A stretch of DNA of 21,675 bases from CAMLQK01 sp964654135 (GTDB lineage Bacteria > Patescibacteriota > Saccharimonadia > Saccharimonadales > UBA4665): positions 1 through 21,675 of the forward strand of contig CAZZHV010000019.1 in the NCBI GenBank assembly GCA_964654135.1, given 5' to 3'. Positions 14,103 to 21,163 of the stretch are shown piece by piece; position 1 is the first letter of the stretch; every line of letters starts with the position of its first letter. The notes beneath the pieces were generated by a model. It was not told the origin of the DNA. It ran no database searches and worked only from the letters and a program-made list of their open reading frames with translations. Position numbers and translations under genes: made by a program.

Positions 14103-15293
14103 CTAGAGGCGCTCACGGAACTGATTGCGTGTGACAGTTGCCTGTGGCCATGCAACGAAGTAGCTCCGCAGATTGTAAAAGCACGTAATGCCGAATACAA
14201 CGCTAAAGAGTCCAATTCCTAGGCCGCGTGCAATTGGATTGCGAGGGAAAACGTCGAGCCACATACCGACAAAGCGGCTAGCACCCAGGGCAACGACCAT
14301 ATACACAAATGGTACAAGTGTAACGAGCGGTGTTGCGCCATTGGTTACGGCGATTACTACCGAGCCCAAGAGTGCTAGAACGATAAAGAGTTTTGTCCGC
14401 GCCAGTTTATAGTGTTTGTAGAACACATATGCGCCCAGCACAAATGCTACGATGCTAAAAACGCTTAATACTGGCAGGCGTCCGAGCCAGTTCTCTGGAT
14501 CAACCTGACCGCGGAAAAAGATAGCTAACGGTACGTCGATAAGATTGTGCAGCATATGGGTAATAGACCAGCTATCTGGCAGACAGAGCCAGTCTCGAAT
14601 AAGTGCCGGAGTTTTGTAGAATTTCCAGCCGAGTGGCAGTAAGCCAGCTATAAAGAACAATGCGCCAATTGTTACAAAACCAAGGTGTTGCTTAAAGGCT
14701 TTATCGATGTATTTCCATTGCCACAGAAGGCCGAGGGCAATAAACCACACCATACCTGGCGTGTACAGCAAAGCGGTCGTTAGAATTATACCTAGAACGA
14801 CAGCTAGGCCCGCTTTGCGTTCTCTAAGCCATACCCCACAAGCTACTAAGCCGATAATACCGAGGAAGCACGCGGTTGGCGCGCCAAGTCGTGCAGTATG
14901 CAGAAATGTTGCAGATGTGCCAAATAACAGTGTGCCAAGTAATGCGGTGCGTGCACCAAACCAGCGATACGCCAACGCGCAAAAAACCAACAGACTAAGC
15001 CAACCAATAAACGCACTCGCCAATCGAACAGTAATAAGATTGTCCGGAAATACGTAATTTAATAAGTGGACGACAAGATGATACGGTGCGTTTAACGGAT
15101 TGGTCCAAATATCATGTAGATGAAGGCTGGCATTGTAGGTTGCAACTTCGTTTTTGCTATAGCCTGGCAAAAGGTCTTTGAGCTGCCAAACAAGAGCTGA
15201 GCCAGTGATAAGAAAAACAAGTAGGTACGCGCTAATAAGCTTCCAGTGGCGCGTTAACACCCGGCGAAGTCGAACAGAATTTTGTGTTGTCAT
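14103..15293 (-). CDS. polytopic GT39/ArnT-like membrane glycosyltransferase, 396 aa
   Basis: Membrane protein with about ten hydrophobic helices. The first helix is followed by an extracytoplasmic loop containing DLLPGYSKNEVATY, where GT-C enzymes of the PMT/ArnT superfamily have their catalytic acidic residue; here the usual D/E pair is represented by KNE, so activity is uncertain. The family transfers sugars from polyprenyl-phosphate donors. It also carries LARTKLF and a GATPLVTLVPF helix late in the protein. Its -10 box (TATACT, 15303-15308) lies 9 bases before the ATG. It may instead be a general GT-C-fold protein without assigned substrate. Confidence 0.7.
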   Translation of the reverse strand: MTTQNSVRLRRVLTRHWKLISAYLLVFLITGSALVWQLKDLLPGYSKNEVATYNASLHLHDIWTNPLNAPYHLVVHLLNYVFPDNLITVRLASAFIGWLSLLVFCALAYRWFGARTALLGTLLFGTSATFLHTARLGAPTACFLGIIGLVACGVWLRERKAGLAVVLGIILTTALLYTPGMVWFIALGLLWQWKYIDKAFKQHLGFVTIGALFFIAGLLPLGWKFYKTPALIRDWLCLPDSWSITHMLHNLIDVPLAIFFRGQVDPENWLGRLPVLSVFSIVAFVLGAYVFYKHYKLARTKLFIVLALLGSVVIAVTNGATPLVTLVPFVYMVVALGASRFVGMWLDVFPRNPIARGLGIGLFSVVFGITCFYNLRSYFVAWPQATVTRNQFRERL

Positions 15294-15319
15294 ATTGTTA
15301 TAAGTATACCACCGCGAAG

Positions 15320-16684
15320 CTATTCGGCGAATGGATGCGCACGTTTTGTGTCGAGTGATCTAATGCGCTGTTTCTCGCGATCAAAGAACAGCTCAATACC
15401 ACCGGTCGCACCGTTACGATGCTTCTTAATGAGGATGTCCATAATGCTCTTGCGATCACTCTCGGGATTGTAATAATCTTCGCGGTAAATAAAGGCTACA
15501 ACGTCGGCATCCTGCTCGATAGATCCCGATTCACGAAGGTCGGCCAACTGTGGAATTTGTGGTTTACGGCTTTCGACTGAACGACTCAGCTGTGATAGCG
15601 CGATCAGTGGAACATTAAGCTCACGCGCGATTGCCTTAAGGCCACGCGAAATTTCAGAGATTTCGTTTACGCGGTTGTCACCACTGCTAAATTTGCTACC
15701 ACCGCTCATAAGCTGCAAGTAGTCGACGATAATCAAGCCAAGCTGTTGCTTGTGTGATTCACGACGAGCCTTGGTGCGGAGATCACTCACGGTTAGACCC
15801 GGTGTGTCATCGATATAAATTTTAGCTTCCGAGAGTGTACCCATAGCCAAACCGAGTTTTTCGAAGTCGGTATCAGTGAGGTTACCGGTACGCAGCGCCC
15901 AGGCGTCAACGCCAGACTCCATGGCCAGTAAACGGTCTACTAGCTGCTCCTTACTCATTTCTAGACTAAAAATCAGCACAGGCTCCTTAGCTTGAACCGC
16001 AACGTTATGCGCCAAACTCAAAGAGAAAGCGGTTTTACCCATAGATGGACGAGCTGCCAAAATAAACAGGTCGGAGCGTTGCAAACCAGCCAAAATATCA
16101 TCCATATCACGGAATCCGGTCGGAATACCGCGAACCTTATTCTTGTCTTTGTGAAGATCGTCAAAGCGCTCAAAACTGTCAGCCAGCACGTCTTCGATGC
16201 TAGTAATGCTCTGTTTAACGTGCTGTTGGCTCACCTCAAAAAGGTTAGCTTCGGCTTCTTCGATAAGTTCTTTAATGGCCTTAGATTCGTCGTAACCGAG
16301 GTCGGTTAACTCCCTACTGGTTTTAATAAGGCGACGACGAACAGCTTTTTGGGCGACAATTTCGGCGTATTGTTCAACGTGTGCTGCAGTCGGCACGAAG
16401 TTGGTTAGTTCTGTAAGATACGATGGTCCGCCAATCATCTCCAAAAAGCCGTTACCCTTGAGCTGGTCGGCGAGTGTAAGTACGTCAATTGGGCTGCGCT
16501 TTTCGTACAATTGGGTAATTGCCTCGTAAATGCGCTGGTGGCGCGTATCAAAAAAGTCACTAATGACGATTACGTCGGCAATCTTTACAAGCGCGTCGCT
16601 ATCAATGAGTACGGCACCAAGCAAACTAGCCTCAGCTTCGAGGTTTTGTGGCTGCTGATGAGTGTTAGATTTCCCGTGATCCAT
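15320..16684 (-). CDS. dnaB: replicative DNA helicase DnaB, 454 aa
   Basis: Hexameric 5'-3' helicase of the replication fork. The N-terminal DnaB domain opens with QNLEAEASLLGAVLID. The RecA-like ATPase has Walker A ARPSMGKTAF (about 211-220), Walker B in LIIVDYLQLM and the conserved LSQLSRSVE-R-KP-QLADLRESGSIEQDADV block with arginine finger region. No intein is present and the length is normal. It follows dnaX by six bases, so replisome parts are co-expressed. Confidence 0.97.
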   Translation of the reverse strand: MDHGKSNTHQQPQNLEAEASLLGAVLIDSDALVKIADVIVISDFFDTRHQRIYEAITQLYEKRSPIDVLTLADQLKGNGFLEMIGGPSYLTELTNFVPTAAHVEQYAEIVAQKAVRRRLIKTSRELTDLGYDESKAIKELIEEAEANLFEVSQQHVKQSITSIEDVLADSFERFDDLHKDKNKVRGIPTGFRDMDDILAGLQRSDLFILAARPSMGKTAFSLSLAHNVAVQAKEPVLIFSLEMSKEQLVDRLLAMESGVDAWALRTGNLTDTDFEKLGLAMGTLSEAKIYIDDTPGLTVSDLRTKARRESHKQQLGLIIVDYLQLMSGGSKFSSGDNRVNEISEISRGLKAIARELNVPLIALSQLSRSVESRKPQIPQLADLRESGSIEQDADVVAFIYREDYYNPESDRKSIMDILIKKHRNGATGGIELFFDREKQRIRSLDTKRAHPFAE

Positions 16685-16690
16685 TTTGTC

Positions 16691-18394
16691 TTATGATTCT
16701 AGCAGTTCCCCGCCGCCAAAAATATTGCTTATGGCTGAAACCGGGTTTTTTGCAGCTTCTTCGTCAGCTTGGCGCGTATAGTAGTCCTCGTCTTCGTAGC
16801 CTTCGGGTGGCTCGCTTACTCCTGTTGATGAGACGGTGTGAGATATTTCGCCATCTTCCGGAGGCATAGGTGGTCCGGCAGGCTTCGGCTCGCCTAATTC
16901 GCAAACAATTTGGACGGTTTCACCCGTTATACCCTCAATGGCTTGCGCAATAATTTGCTTGTTTTTGGCATCATTAGCACTCTTCTGAAAGAAGGCGTTG
17001 CCAAACAACAGTTTTACCTGGCCTGGCGAGAAGGTAGCCTCGGCACTTTTAACAAAACTTCCCAAGGTGCTTGATTTCTTGCGAATCACGGCCAGCGCCT
17101 GAGTCCATGAGGCTGCATCTAGCACAGCATCACCAACTGGTTGGTCGGTATCGGACTCATTTGTAACAGGCACTTGATGTTCTGGTTTTGGGTCTGGGGC
17201 CGGCGCTACTACTGGCTCGGGGTTTGGCACTGGATCTGGTTGTGGCTCTTTGACTTCTGTTGCTGCAACTTTTGCCTTGGCAGAAGATGTGGGAGTTGGA
17301 CTCTGGGCCTCTTGAGCGTGTTTTTTGGCGGGAGAGACAGGGCTCGAACCTTTTGGAGGTGTCGGTGCTATCTGTGGTGGTGCTGTGGTTGTAACGGGCG
17401 CTACAGGTTGTGCTGGCTGTGTTACTGCGACGCTGTTGTCGAGGGCAGCATCGAGTAATATAACCTCCAGATATGTGCGTGGATCTGGCGACGCAGGCAC
17501 CTCAATAAGCTTTGTTAACAGATCAATAAACTGCTGATGTGGTAGCGGAATAGTACGATTGAGTGCGGCTTCACGCAAGGTAATGGCTAACTGTTTGGCA
17601 ATTTGCGCGGGATCGCTACCCTGGTTGCAAAGCGTCGTAAGCGTCTGTACAGCAGTTGCTGGATCACGATTTACAATGCCTGTAATAAGACTCTGAATAA
17701 GTGTCTGTGGCGCAATGCCCAATATAGACTCAACATCGGCAGCGGTTACTTTGCGGCCAATAGAACGCGTTTGGTCCAAGAGGCTGATGCTATCGCGAAA
17801 GCTACCTTCACCATACGCGGCCACAAGGGCGAGTGCTTCATCGTCGATGCTTAACTTTTCTTGCTTGGCAATGTGCTTGAGGTGTTTGGCAACCTTGTCG
17901 AGATCAATTGGCTTAAAAGCATAGCGTTGTGTACGGCTAATAATAGTCTCAGGGAGTTTGTGTACCTCTGTTGTTGCCAAAATAAAGACAACATGAGCTG
18001 GCGGTTCCTCGAGGGTTTTAAGCAGCGCGTTAAAGGCTTCGCGGGTCAACATATGAACTTCGTCAATAATATAGACCTTGTACTTGGCACTACTTGGCGC
18101 AATGTGCACCTTGTCGCGGAGGTCGCGAATCTCGTCAATACGACGGTTACTGGCAGCGTCAATCTCGATAATATCTAGGTGCATGCTATCGTCGTCGTAT
18201 GGTAGTTCGTTGATTTCATGTGCCAAAATACGAGCAATACTTGTTTTGCCTGTACCTCGTGGTCCCGTAAAAAGATAGGCATGGCTAATAGAACCCTTTT
18301 TGAGCGCATTTGTAAGCGCTTGGGTAATATGCTCCTGTCCGACTATCTCGGACAGTTTTTTAGAACGGTATGTTCGATATAATGCCTGCCCCAT
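16691..18394 (-). CDS. dnaX: DNA polymerase III subunit gamma/tau, 567 aa, no zinc module
   Basis: Clamp-loader ATPase. Walker A GPRGTGKT is at residues 44-51, DEVH at about 111-114 and the sensor-1 region at ATTEVHKLPETIISR. The zinc-binding module normally inserted after Walker A, with four cysteines, is missing: the segment from AHEINELPYDDDSMH to DIIEIDAAS contains none. After the lid domain comes a long Pro/Ala/Thr-rich linker (about 330-425) and a C-terminal domain (ASWTQALAVIRKKSSTLGSFVK) like the tau polymerase-binding region. First gene of the dnaX-dnaB pair. Confidence 0.96.
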   Translation of the reverse strand: MGQALYRTYRSKKLSEIVGQEHITQALTNALKKGSISHAYLFTGPRGTGKTSIARILAHEINELPYDDDSMHLDIIEIDAASNRRIDEIRDLRDKVHIAPSSAKYKVYIIDEVHMLTREAFNALLKTLEEPPAHVVFILATTEVHKLPETIISRTQRYAFKPIDLDKVAKHLKHIAKQEKLSIDDEALALVAAYGEGSFRDSISLLDQTRSIGRKVTAADVESILGIAPQTLIQSLITGIVNRDPATAVQTLTTLCNQGSDPAQIAKQLAITLREAALNRTIPLPHQQFIDLLTKLIEVPASPDPRTYLEVILLDAALDNSVAVTQPAQPVAPVTTTAPPQIAPTPPKGSSPVSPAKKHAQEAQSPTPTSSAKAKVAATEVKEPQPDPVPNPEPVVAPAPDPKPEHQVPVTNESDTDQPVGDAVLDAASWTQALAVIRKKSSTLGSFVKSAEATFSPGQVKLLFGNAFFQKSANDAKNKQIIAQAIEGITGETVQIVCELGEPKPAGPPMPPEDGEISHTVSSTGVSEPPEGYEDEDYYTRQADEEAAKNPVSAISNIFGGGELLES

Positions 18395-18402
18395 TTGTCT
18401 AT

Positions 18403-18408
18403 AGTATA
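18403..18408 (-). promoter_or_regulatory. dnaX -10 box
   Basis: TATACT on the minus strand lies 8 bases before the dnaX ATG with no ribosome site between, again predicting a leaderless start. Confidence 0.5.
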
Positions 18409-18489
18409 CGCTTTACGGCATACTTTTGTCGCACAATATTCGTTGTAAAGTTCGCAAGCCTGCATAGCAAAGGGCTGTCCTGCCGTACT

Positions 18490-18512
18490 AAAAAGCGCCC
18501 CTAGCGAGGCAC
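18490..18512 (-). terminator. intrinsic terminator after the MazG-like gene
   Basis: On the minus strand GTGCCTC, loop GCTA, GGGGCGC (7 pairs with two G-U) is followed by TTTTTA. It separates this operon from the dnaX promoter. Confidence 0.8.
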
Positions 18513-18527
18513 TTTGCTTAAGTCGAC

Positions 18528-18860
18528 TTATGCTGCCGTACTTGAATTCCAGGTACGTGTGGCATTCTTATCCCACTTGGCTCTAAAAGCTTGCTCAAGG
18601 TCGATGTCGAACATATTGGCTAGATCAACAATGTAGTTAAAGACGTCTACGAGCTCTTCTGCAAGATGATCTATGTTCTCAGGCTTTTTGCCGTCATAGC
18701 CCATTTCTTTGCGGACAGATTTGGCGACTTCGCCAACTTCTTCTGTGAGAAAGAGCATTTTCTCGAGTGCATTGCGGCTGTCCCAGCCACGCTCCTTACA
18801 GATCTCATCGATGTACGTTTGATAATCAGCCATACTCGGCTTGTTCGGCAATTGCGCCAT
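18528..18860 (-). CDS. MazG-like nucleotide pyrophosphohydrolase, 110 aa
   Basis: All-alpha NTP pyrophosphohydrolase that hydrolyses nucleoside triphosphates to monophosphates, usually for pool cleaning. The magnesium-binding signature is present: FLTEEVGEVAKSVRK (ExxE) and HLAEELVDVFNYIVD (ExxD). It is a short single-domain form. A GGAGG site precedes the ATG. It follows the 169-aa gene by about 50 bases with no terminator between. Confidence 0.9.
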   Translation of the reverse strand: MAQLPNKPSMADYQTYIDEICKERGWDSRNALEKMLFLTEEVGEVAKSVRKEMGYDGKKPENIDHLAEELVDVFNYIVDLANMFDIDLEQAFRAKWDKNATRTWNSSTAA

Positions 18861-18909
18861 AATAAATACACCTCCGAAAGGTTAGAAAGTTCAGATTAAA
18901 AGAGTTGTG

Positions 18910-19419
18910 CTACAGAGCAGCTTCGAGTGCGGCCCACTCGGTAGTGCTGTCGTCTTCTGGGACGTTAACACTAACCTGGTCGCCTGGCTTAGCTTTAAAG
19001 TAGGTAACGCTGGCAAGCAATACACGGTATTCTTTTTCGCCAACTTCTACAAAGTAGTGACCATTTTCGAGCTTAAGCTGTCCTACTACCTGCTTGCGCG
19101 GCACTGGACCGATTTGCTTGTAGAGGAATGCGCCATCATCAGCGATGGTGAGCTTAAGGATATCACCCTGAACAAGCTTAGACTTGCTTGCATAGTTAGC
19201 AGGAACTGGATACATTTTGCCGTCGGAGCCAACCATATTTTGGCCATCGAAAACACCTTCGATAACCTTACCTAGATTGTCGTTTTGTACTACTGGTGCA
19301 ACTTTTTCGTCGTCACCAACCAAACTAATAAGAAGCTCATTCGCAGCTGCGAGATTTGTCTCAGCTTCTTGGATGAGTGCTCGGAGCCGTTTGATTTGTT
19401 TCTCTGGTACGTCTGCCAT
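18910..19419 (-). CDS. uncharacterised protein with N-terminal coiled coil, 169 aa
   Basis: No family recognised. Residues 5-35 (KQIKRLRALIQEAETNLAAANEL) form a likely coiled coil; the rest looks beta-rich, with GKVIEGVFDGQNMVGSDGKMYPVPANYASKS as a distinctive segment, a LVQGDILKLTIADDGAFLYKQIGP strand pair and an acidic tail. The arrangement loosely recalls GreA-type transcription factors, but the conserved GreA motifs are absent, so I do not assign it. The promoter gives it a normal leader of about 40-50 bases. Confidence 0.75.
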   Translation of the reverse strand: MADVPEKQIKRLRALIQEAETNLAAANELLISLVGDDEKVAPVVQNDNLGKVIEGVFDGQNMVGSDGKMYPVPANYASKSKLVQGDILKLTIADDGAFLYKQIGPVPRKQVVGQLKLENGHYFVEVGEKEYRVLLASVTYFKAKPGDQVSVNVPEDDSTTEWAALEAAL

Positions 19420-19469
19420 TGTTTCTCTCTAGTCTCTCAGTAGTGTTTGTTTTGATACACTTACTCCTA

Positions 19470-19498
19470 AAACTACCATGTTTGTCTAGCCAAGTCAA
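19470..19498 (-). promoter_or_regulatory. promoter of the 169-aa/MazG operon
   Basis: TTGACT (19493-19498), 17 bases, TAGTTT (19470-19475) on the minus strand, divergent from unit E. Confidence 0.6.
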
Positions 19499-19514
19499 AG
19501 ATTATGCAAATTTC

Positions 19515-19523
19515 TGTGGATAA
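19515..19523 (-). promoter_or_regulatory. perfect DnaA-box sequence
   Basis: TGTGGATAA on plus is TTATCCACA on minus, the consensus DnaA-binding 9-mer. I found only one copy and no AT-rich unwinding cluster, so an origin is unlikely. Confidence 0.4.
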
Positions 19524-19582
19524 GTAGCTCTATATAGCGTTTTGGCCTCCGTTAAGGCCACTAGGCAATGACGCCAAATATA

Positions 19583-19667
19583 TTGATAATTAATAGCTTT
19601 TATGTTATAATCAGATTTATGAGACCCAATTGGGCCTTTGTTCCTGTGCTGTGCTTAGCACTGCACA
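19583..19667 (+). promoter_or_regulatory. unit E promoter and leader hairpins
   Basis: TTGATA (19583-19588), 17 bases, TATAAT (19606-19611): the best promoter in the window, start near 19618. The leader then holds a small CCC/GGG palindrome (19625-19634) and a strong TGTGC-T-GTGC/GCAC-T-GCACA hairpin (19645-19667) just before the 5' arm. Confidence 0.8.
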
Positions 19668-19673
19668 ACAATC

Positions 19674-19686
19674 GAGTAGGAGTTGT
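19674..19686 (+). repeat. unit E 5' arm containing the ribosome site
   Basis: GAGTAGGAGTTGT, an exact 13-bp inverted match to 20310-20322. The AGGAG Shine-Dalgarno sequence, 8 bases before the ATG, is part of the arm, so pairing with the 3' arm would hide it. Confidence 0.88.
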
Positions 19687-19690
19687 CAGC

Positions 19691-20206
19691 ATGAACGCTA
19701 CGCTTCGCATTTCGGTGTTCTCCCAGAACGCCAACGCCGCAAGCGACGTCGAGCTCGTCATCCGTGGCATCGACTCCGCCGACGTTCCCGCCGAGTGCTT
19801 CGGAAGCCTGATCGCGTGGCACGACGCCATCTGCGTCAGCTACGACGCGGACGACCGCACCCTGACCATCGCGAAGCCCGCGGACGCCAGGTGCAAGGAC
19901 TTCGACGCCCTCACCGGCACCGAGATCGCAGCCCAGCGTCACAACCTCGCCACCTCGAGCCGTTCCAACAAGGACGTGCTCATCCGTGAGGTCGAGATCG
20001 CTGTCTCCACCAAGACGATCGATGCCATCCTGGCCCGCGCCAGCGGCTACGTCAACGACATGTTCGACGACCCGTTCGGCAACAACGACGCCCTCGGCAA
20101 GCTGATGGGCCTGGTCCCCACCGACTTCGGCGCGGCCGACCTGTTCACCGACGCCTTCCCCTCCGAGTACACCAGCACCCCGAACGGCACCGCCGCCCTG
20201 GTGTGA
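19691..20206 (+). CDS. unit E cargo protein, unknown function, 171 aa
   Basis: No family recognised. Start ATG 19691 is fixed by AGGAG 8 bases upstream. It is homologous to the proteins of units F and G: HDAICVSYDADDRTLTIAKPA matches GAICLAYENEELTLLSAHNA in G and DAVEVLRDDSGALVIVKPA in F, and FDALTGTEI matches FDILTGFEV in F and LTHLTGFNF in G. A later helix (STKTIDAILARASGYVNDMF) also aligns. The C-terminal 45 residues (DDPFGNNDALG onward) are unique to E. No signal peptide or membrane segment. This gene has the most extreme third-position G/C bias in the window, suggesting foreign origin or selection on RNA structure. Confidence 0.82.
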   Translation: MNATLRISVFSQNANAASDVELVIRGIDSADVPAECFGSLIAWHDAICVSYDADDRTLTIAKPADARCKDFDALTGTEIAAQRHNLATSSRSNKDVLIREVEIAVSTKTIDAILARASGYVNDMFDDPFGNNDALGKLMGLVPTDFGAADLFTDAFPSEYTSTPNGTAALV

Positions 20207-20243
20207 ACCTCGTCGAGGCCGACTGAACCGTCAGCCTGAGCGT

Positions 20244-20322
20244 GGGGCGAAAGTGAGCACCTAGTGCTATTTGAGCAAACGCTCACACTTTCGCCCCTCC
20301 GCCCATCCAACAACTCCTACTC
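20244..20322 (+). other. unit E 3' hairpin and 3' arm
   Basis: GGGGCGAAAGT-GAGC (20244-20258) pairs with GCTC-AC-ACTTTCGCCCC (20281-20297), 15 pairs with a 2-base bulge. The 3' arm ACAACTCCTACTC follows at 20310-20322. Unlike units A-D, there is no second copy of the 5' arm here, so the 3' arm has only the leader as partner. Confidence 0.85.
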
Positions 20323-20343
20323 ACCCTCAACCCTGCAAACATG

Positions 20344-20367
20344 ACACCTTACTATAAGGTGTTTTAT
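20344..20367 (+). terminator. unit E terminator
   Basis: ACACCTT, loop ACTAT, AAGGTGT, then TTTTATTTTT. It ends the unit E transcript before the unit F promoter. Confidence 0.9.
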
Positions 20368-20385
20368 TTTTACCTCAGTATATGG

Positions 20386-20422
20386 CATAATGCGCCACAA
20401 TAAGGTCCCCAGATCTTATTGT
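20386..20422 (+). promoter_or_regulatory. unit F -10 box and start-site hairpin
   Basis: CATAAT (20386-20391) predicts a start near 20398, within an 11-bp hairpin, ACAATAAGGTC/GATCTTATTGT with loop CCCA (20397-20422). The -35 region overlaps the tail of the previous terminator. Unit G shares the order CATAAT then ATAAGGT. Confidence 0.6.
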
Positions 20423-20458
20423 TCCCGGTGGTGTGCTACCGTGCATCATCATCCTAGT

Positions 20459-20469
20459 TGAGTAGGAGT
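20459..20469 (+). repeat. unit F 5' arm containing the ribosome site
   Basis: TGAGTAGGAGT, an exact 11-bp inverted match to 21019-21029. It includes AGGAG, 7-8 bases before the GTG start. Confidence 0.85.
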
Positions 20470-20475
20470 AGTATC

Positions 20476-20943
20476 GTGTTGAGCTCAGTCAGCGTGACAG
20501 TTCGTCACGACGAGCCCGACGCTGCCGGCGCCAATCACCTCGTTGAGCATACGCTTGGCGAGAATGACCGCGTTGAGTTGCGCATTCATCAAAGTCACCT
20601 CATCGAGCTGCCTGATGAGGTCGATGGCCGACTGCTGTTCATGGACGCCGTTGAGGTGTTGCGTGACGACAGTGGTGCCCTGGTCATCGTCAAGCCTGCT
20701 GTCCCACACGAGAACGCCAAGTCTGCCAAGGGCCTCGCCCCGATGCGCTGGTTCGACATTCTTACCGGCTTCGAGGTGCGACAAAAACGACTGGTGGTTG
20801 CTCAGTCTGCCTGCGCCGACATCCCTGCGGATGAGGTTGCACACACTCGAGCCCACCCGCTCTTCCTGTCACCGGCAACTCTCGACCGTGTGGGCGACCA
20901 GTTGCGTGCCTTCTTGGACGCGCGCAGTACTGGATGGCTGTAG
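20476..20943 (+). CDS. unit F cargo protein, unknown function, 155 aa
   Basis: Homologue of the unit E and G proteins, sharing the DAVEVLRDDSGALVIVKPA strand region and the FDILTGFEVRQKR motif. I start at GTG 20476, spaced correctly from AGGAG; an earlier in-frame TTG would start inside the arm. A unique stretch of about 15 residues (HENAKSAKGLAPMRW) lies before the LTG motif. The end, SPATLDRVGDQLRAFLDA, aligns with the late helix of E and G. Soluble, acidic-to-neutral, no targeting signal seen. Confidence 0.8.
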   Translation: MLSSVSVTVRHDEPDAAGANHLVEHTLGENDRVELRIHQSHLIELPDEVDGRLLFMDAVEVLRDDSGALVIVKPAVPHENAKSAKGLAPMRWFDILTGFEVRQKRLVVAQSACADIPADEVAHTRAHPLFLSPATLDRVGDQLRAFLDARSTGWL

Positions 20944-20964
20944 CGTTACCGATCTTGGTCGTGT

Positions 20965-21029
20965 AAGGGCGGAGGTTTTTCTAACAAGGCTTTTATGCCA
21001 CCTCTGCCCTTGCCGCCAACTCCTACTCA
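20965..21029 (+). other. unit F 3' hairpin and 3' arm
   Basis: AAGGGCGGAGGT (20965-20976) pairs with ACCTCTGCCCTT (21000-21011), 12 pairs with one G-U. The 3' arm ACTCCTACTCA is at 21019-21029, right after a CCAA linker as in unit E. Confidence 0.85.
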
Positions 21030-21041
21030 TTTTCTCCGAAG

Positions 21042-21063
21042 CACCCCAATGGGGTGTTTTTAT
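21042..21063 (+). terminator. unit F terminator
   Basis: CACCCC, loop AAT, GGGGTG, then TTTTTATTTT. Confidence 0.88.
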
Positions 21064-21080
21064 TTTGTATCAAAATGTGT

Positions 21081-21115
21081 CATAATTTTTAATTATAAGG
21101 TTCGACCCGAATCTT
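21081..21115 (+). promoter_or_regulatory. unit G -10 box and leader hairpin
   Basis: CATAAT (21081-21086) predicts a start near 21093. A 7-bp hairpin, AAGGTTC/GAATCTT with loop GACCC (21097-21115), follows within a few bases. Confidence 0.5.
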
Positions 21116-21145
21116 TGTGTCTGCAGTATGCGGACATTTGACAGC

Positions 21146-21155
21146 GTAGAAGAAA
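21146..21155 (+). repeat. unit G 5' arm
   Basis: GTAGAAGAAA, an exact 10-bp inverted match to 21612-21621. It is 8 bases before the chosen ATG and takes the place of the ribosome site, as in units E and F. It is the shortest arm and the most unlike the others. Confidence 0.7.
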
Positions 21156-21163
21156 CGAGCAAA

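Noticed and set aside
18395..18489. Small structured RNA between dnaX and the MazG-like terminator
   Set aside because: The sequence lacks the SRP RNA tetraloop region and any convincing extended fold; only the dnaX promoter is supported.
19515..19523. Replication origin
   Set aside because: Only one DnaA box, no cluster and no dnaA or dnaN nearby; a single 9-mer can occur by chance.
19543..19560. TGGCCT/AGGCCA hairpin as a terminator
   Set aside because: No T tract on either strand and no gene ends nearby; it lies between two divergent promoters.
19674..20322. Retron msr-msd with a1/a2 repeats
   Set aside because: Inverted arms fit superficially, but no reverse transcriptase is encoded and a protein gene fills the interior.
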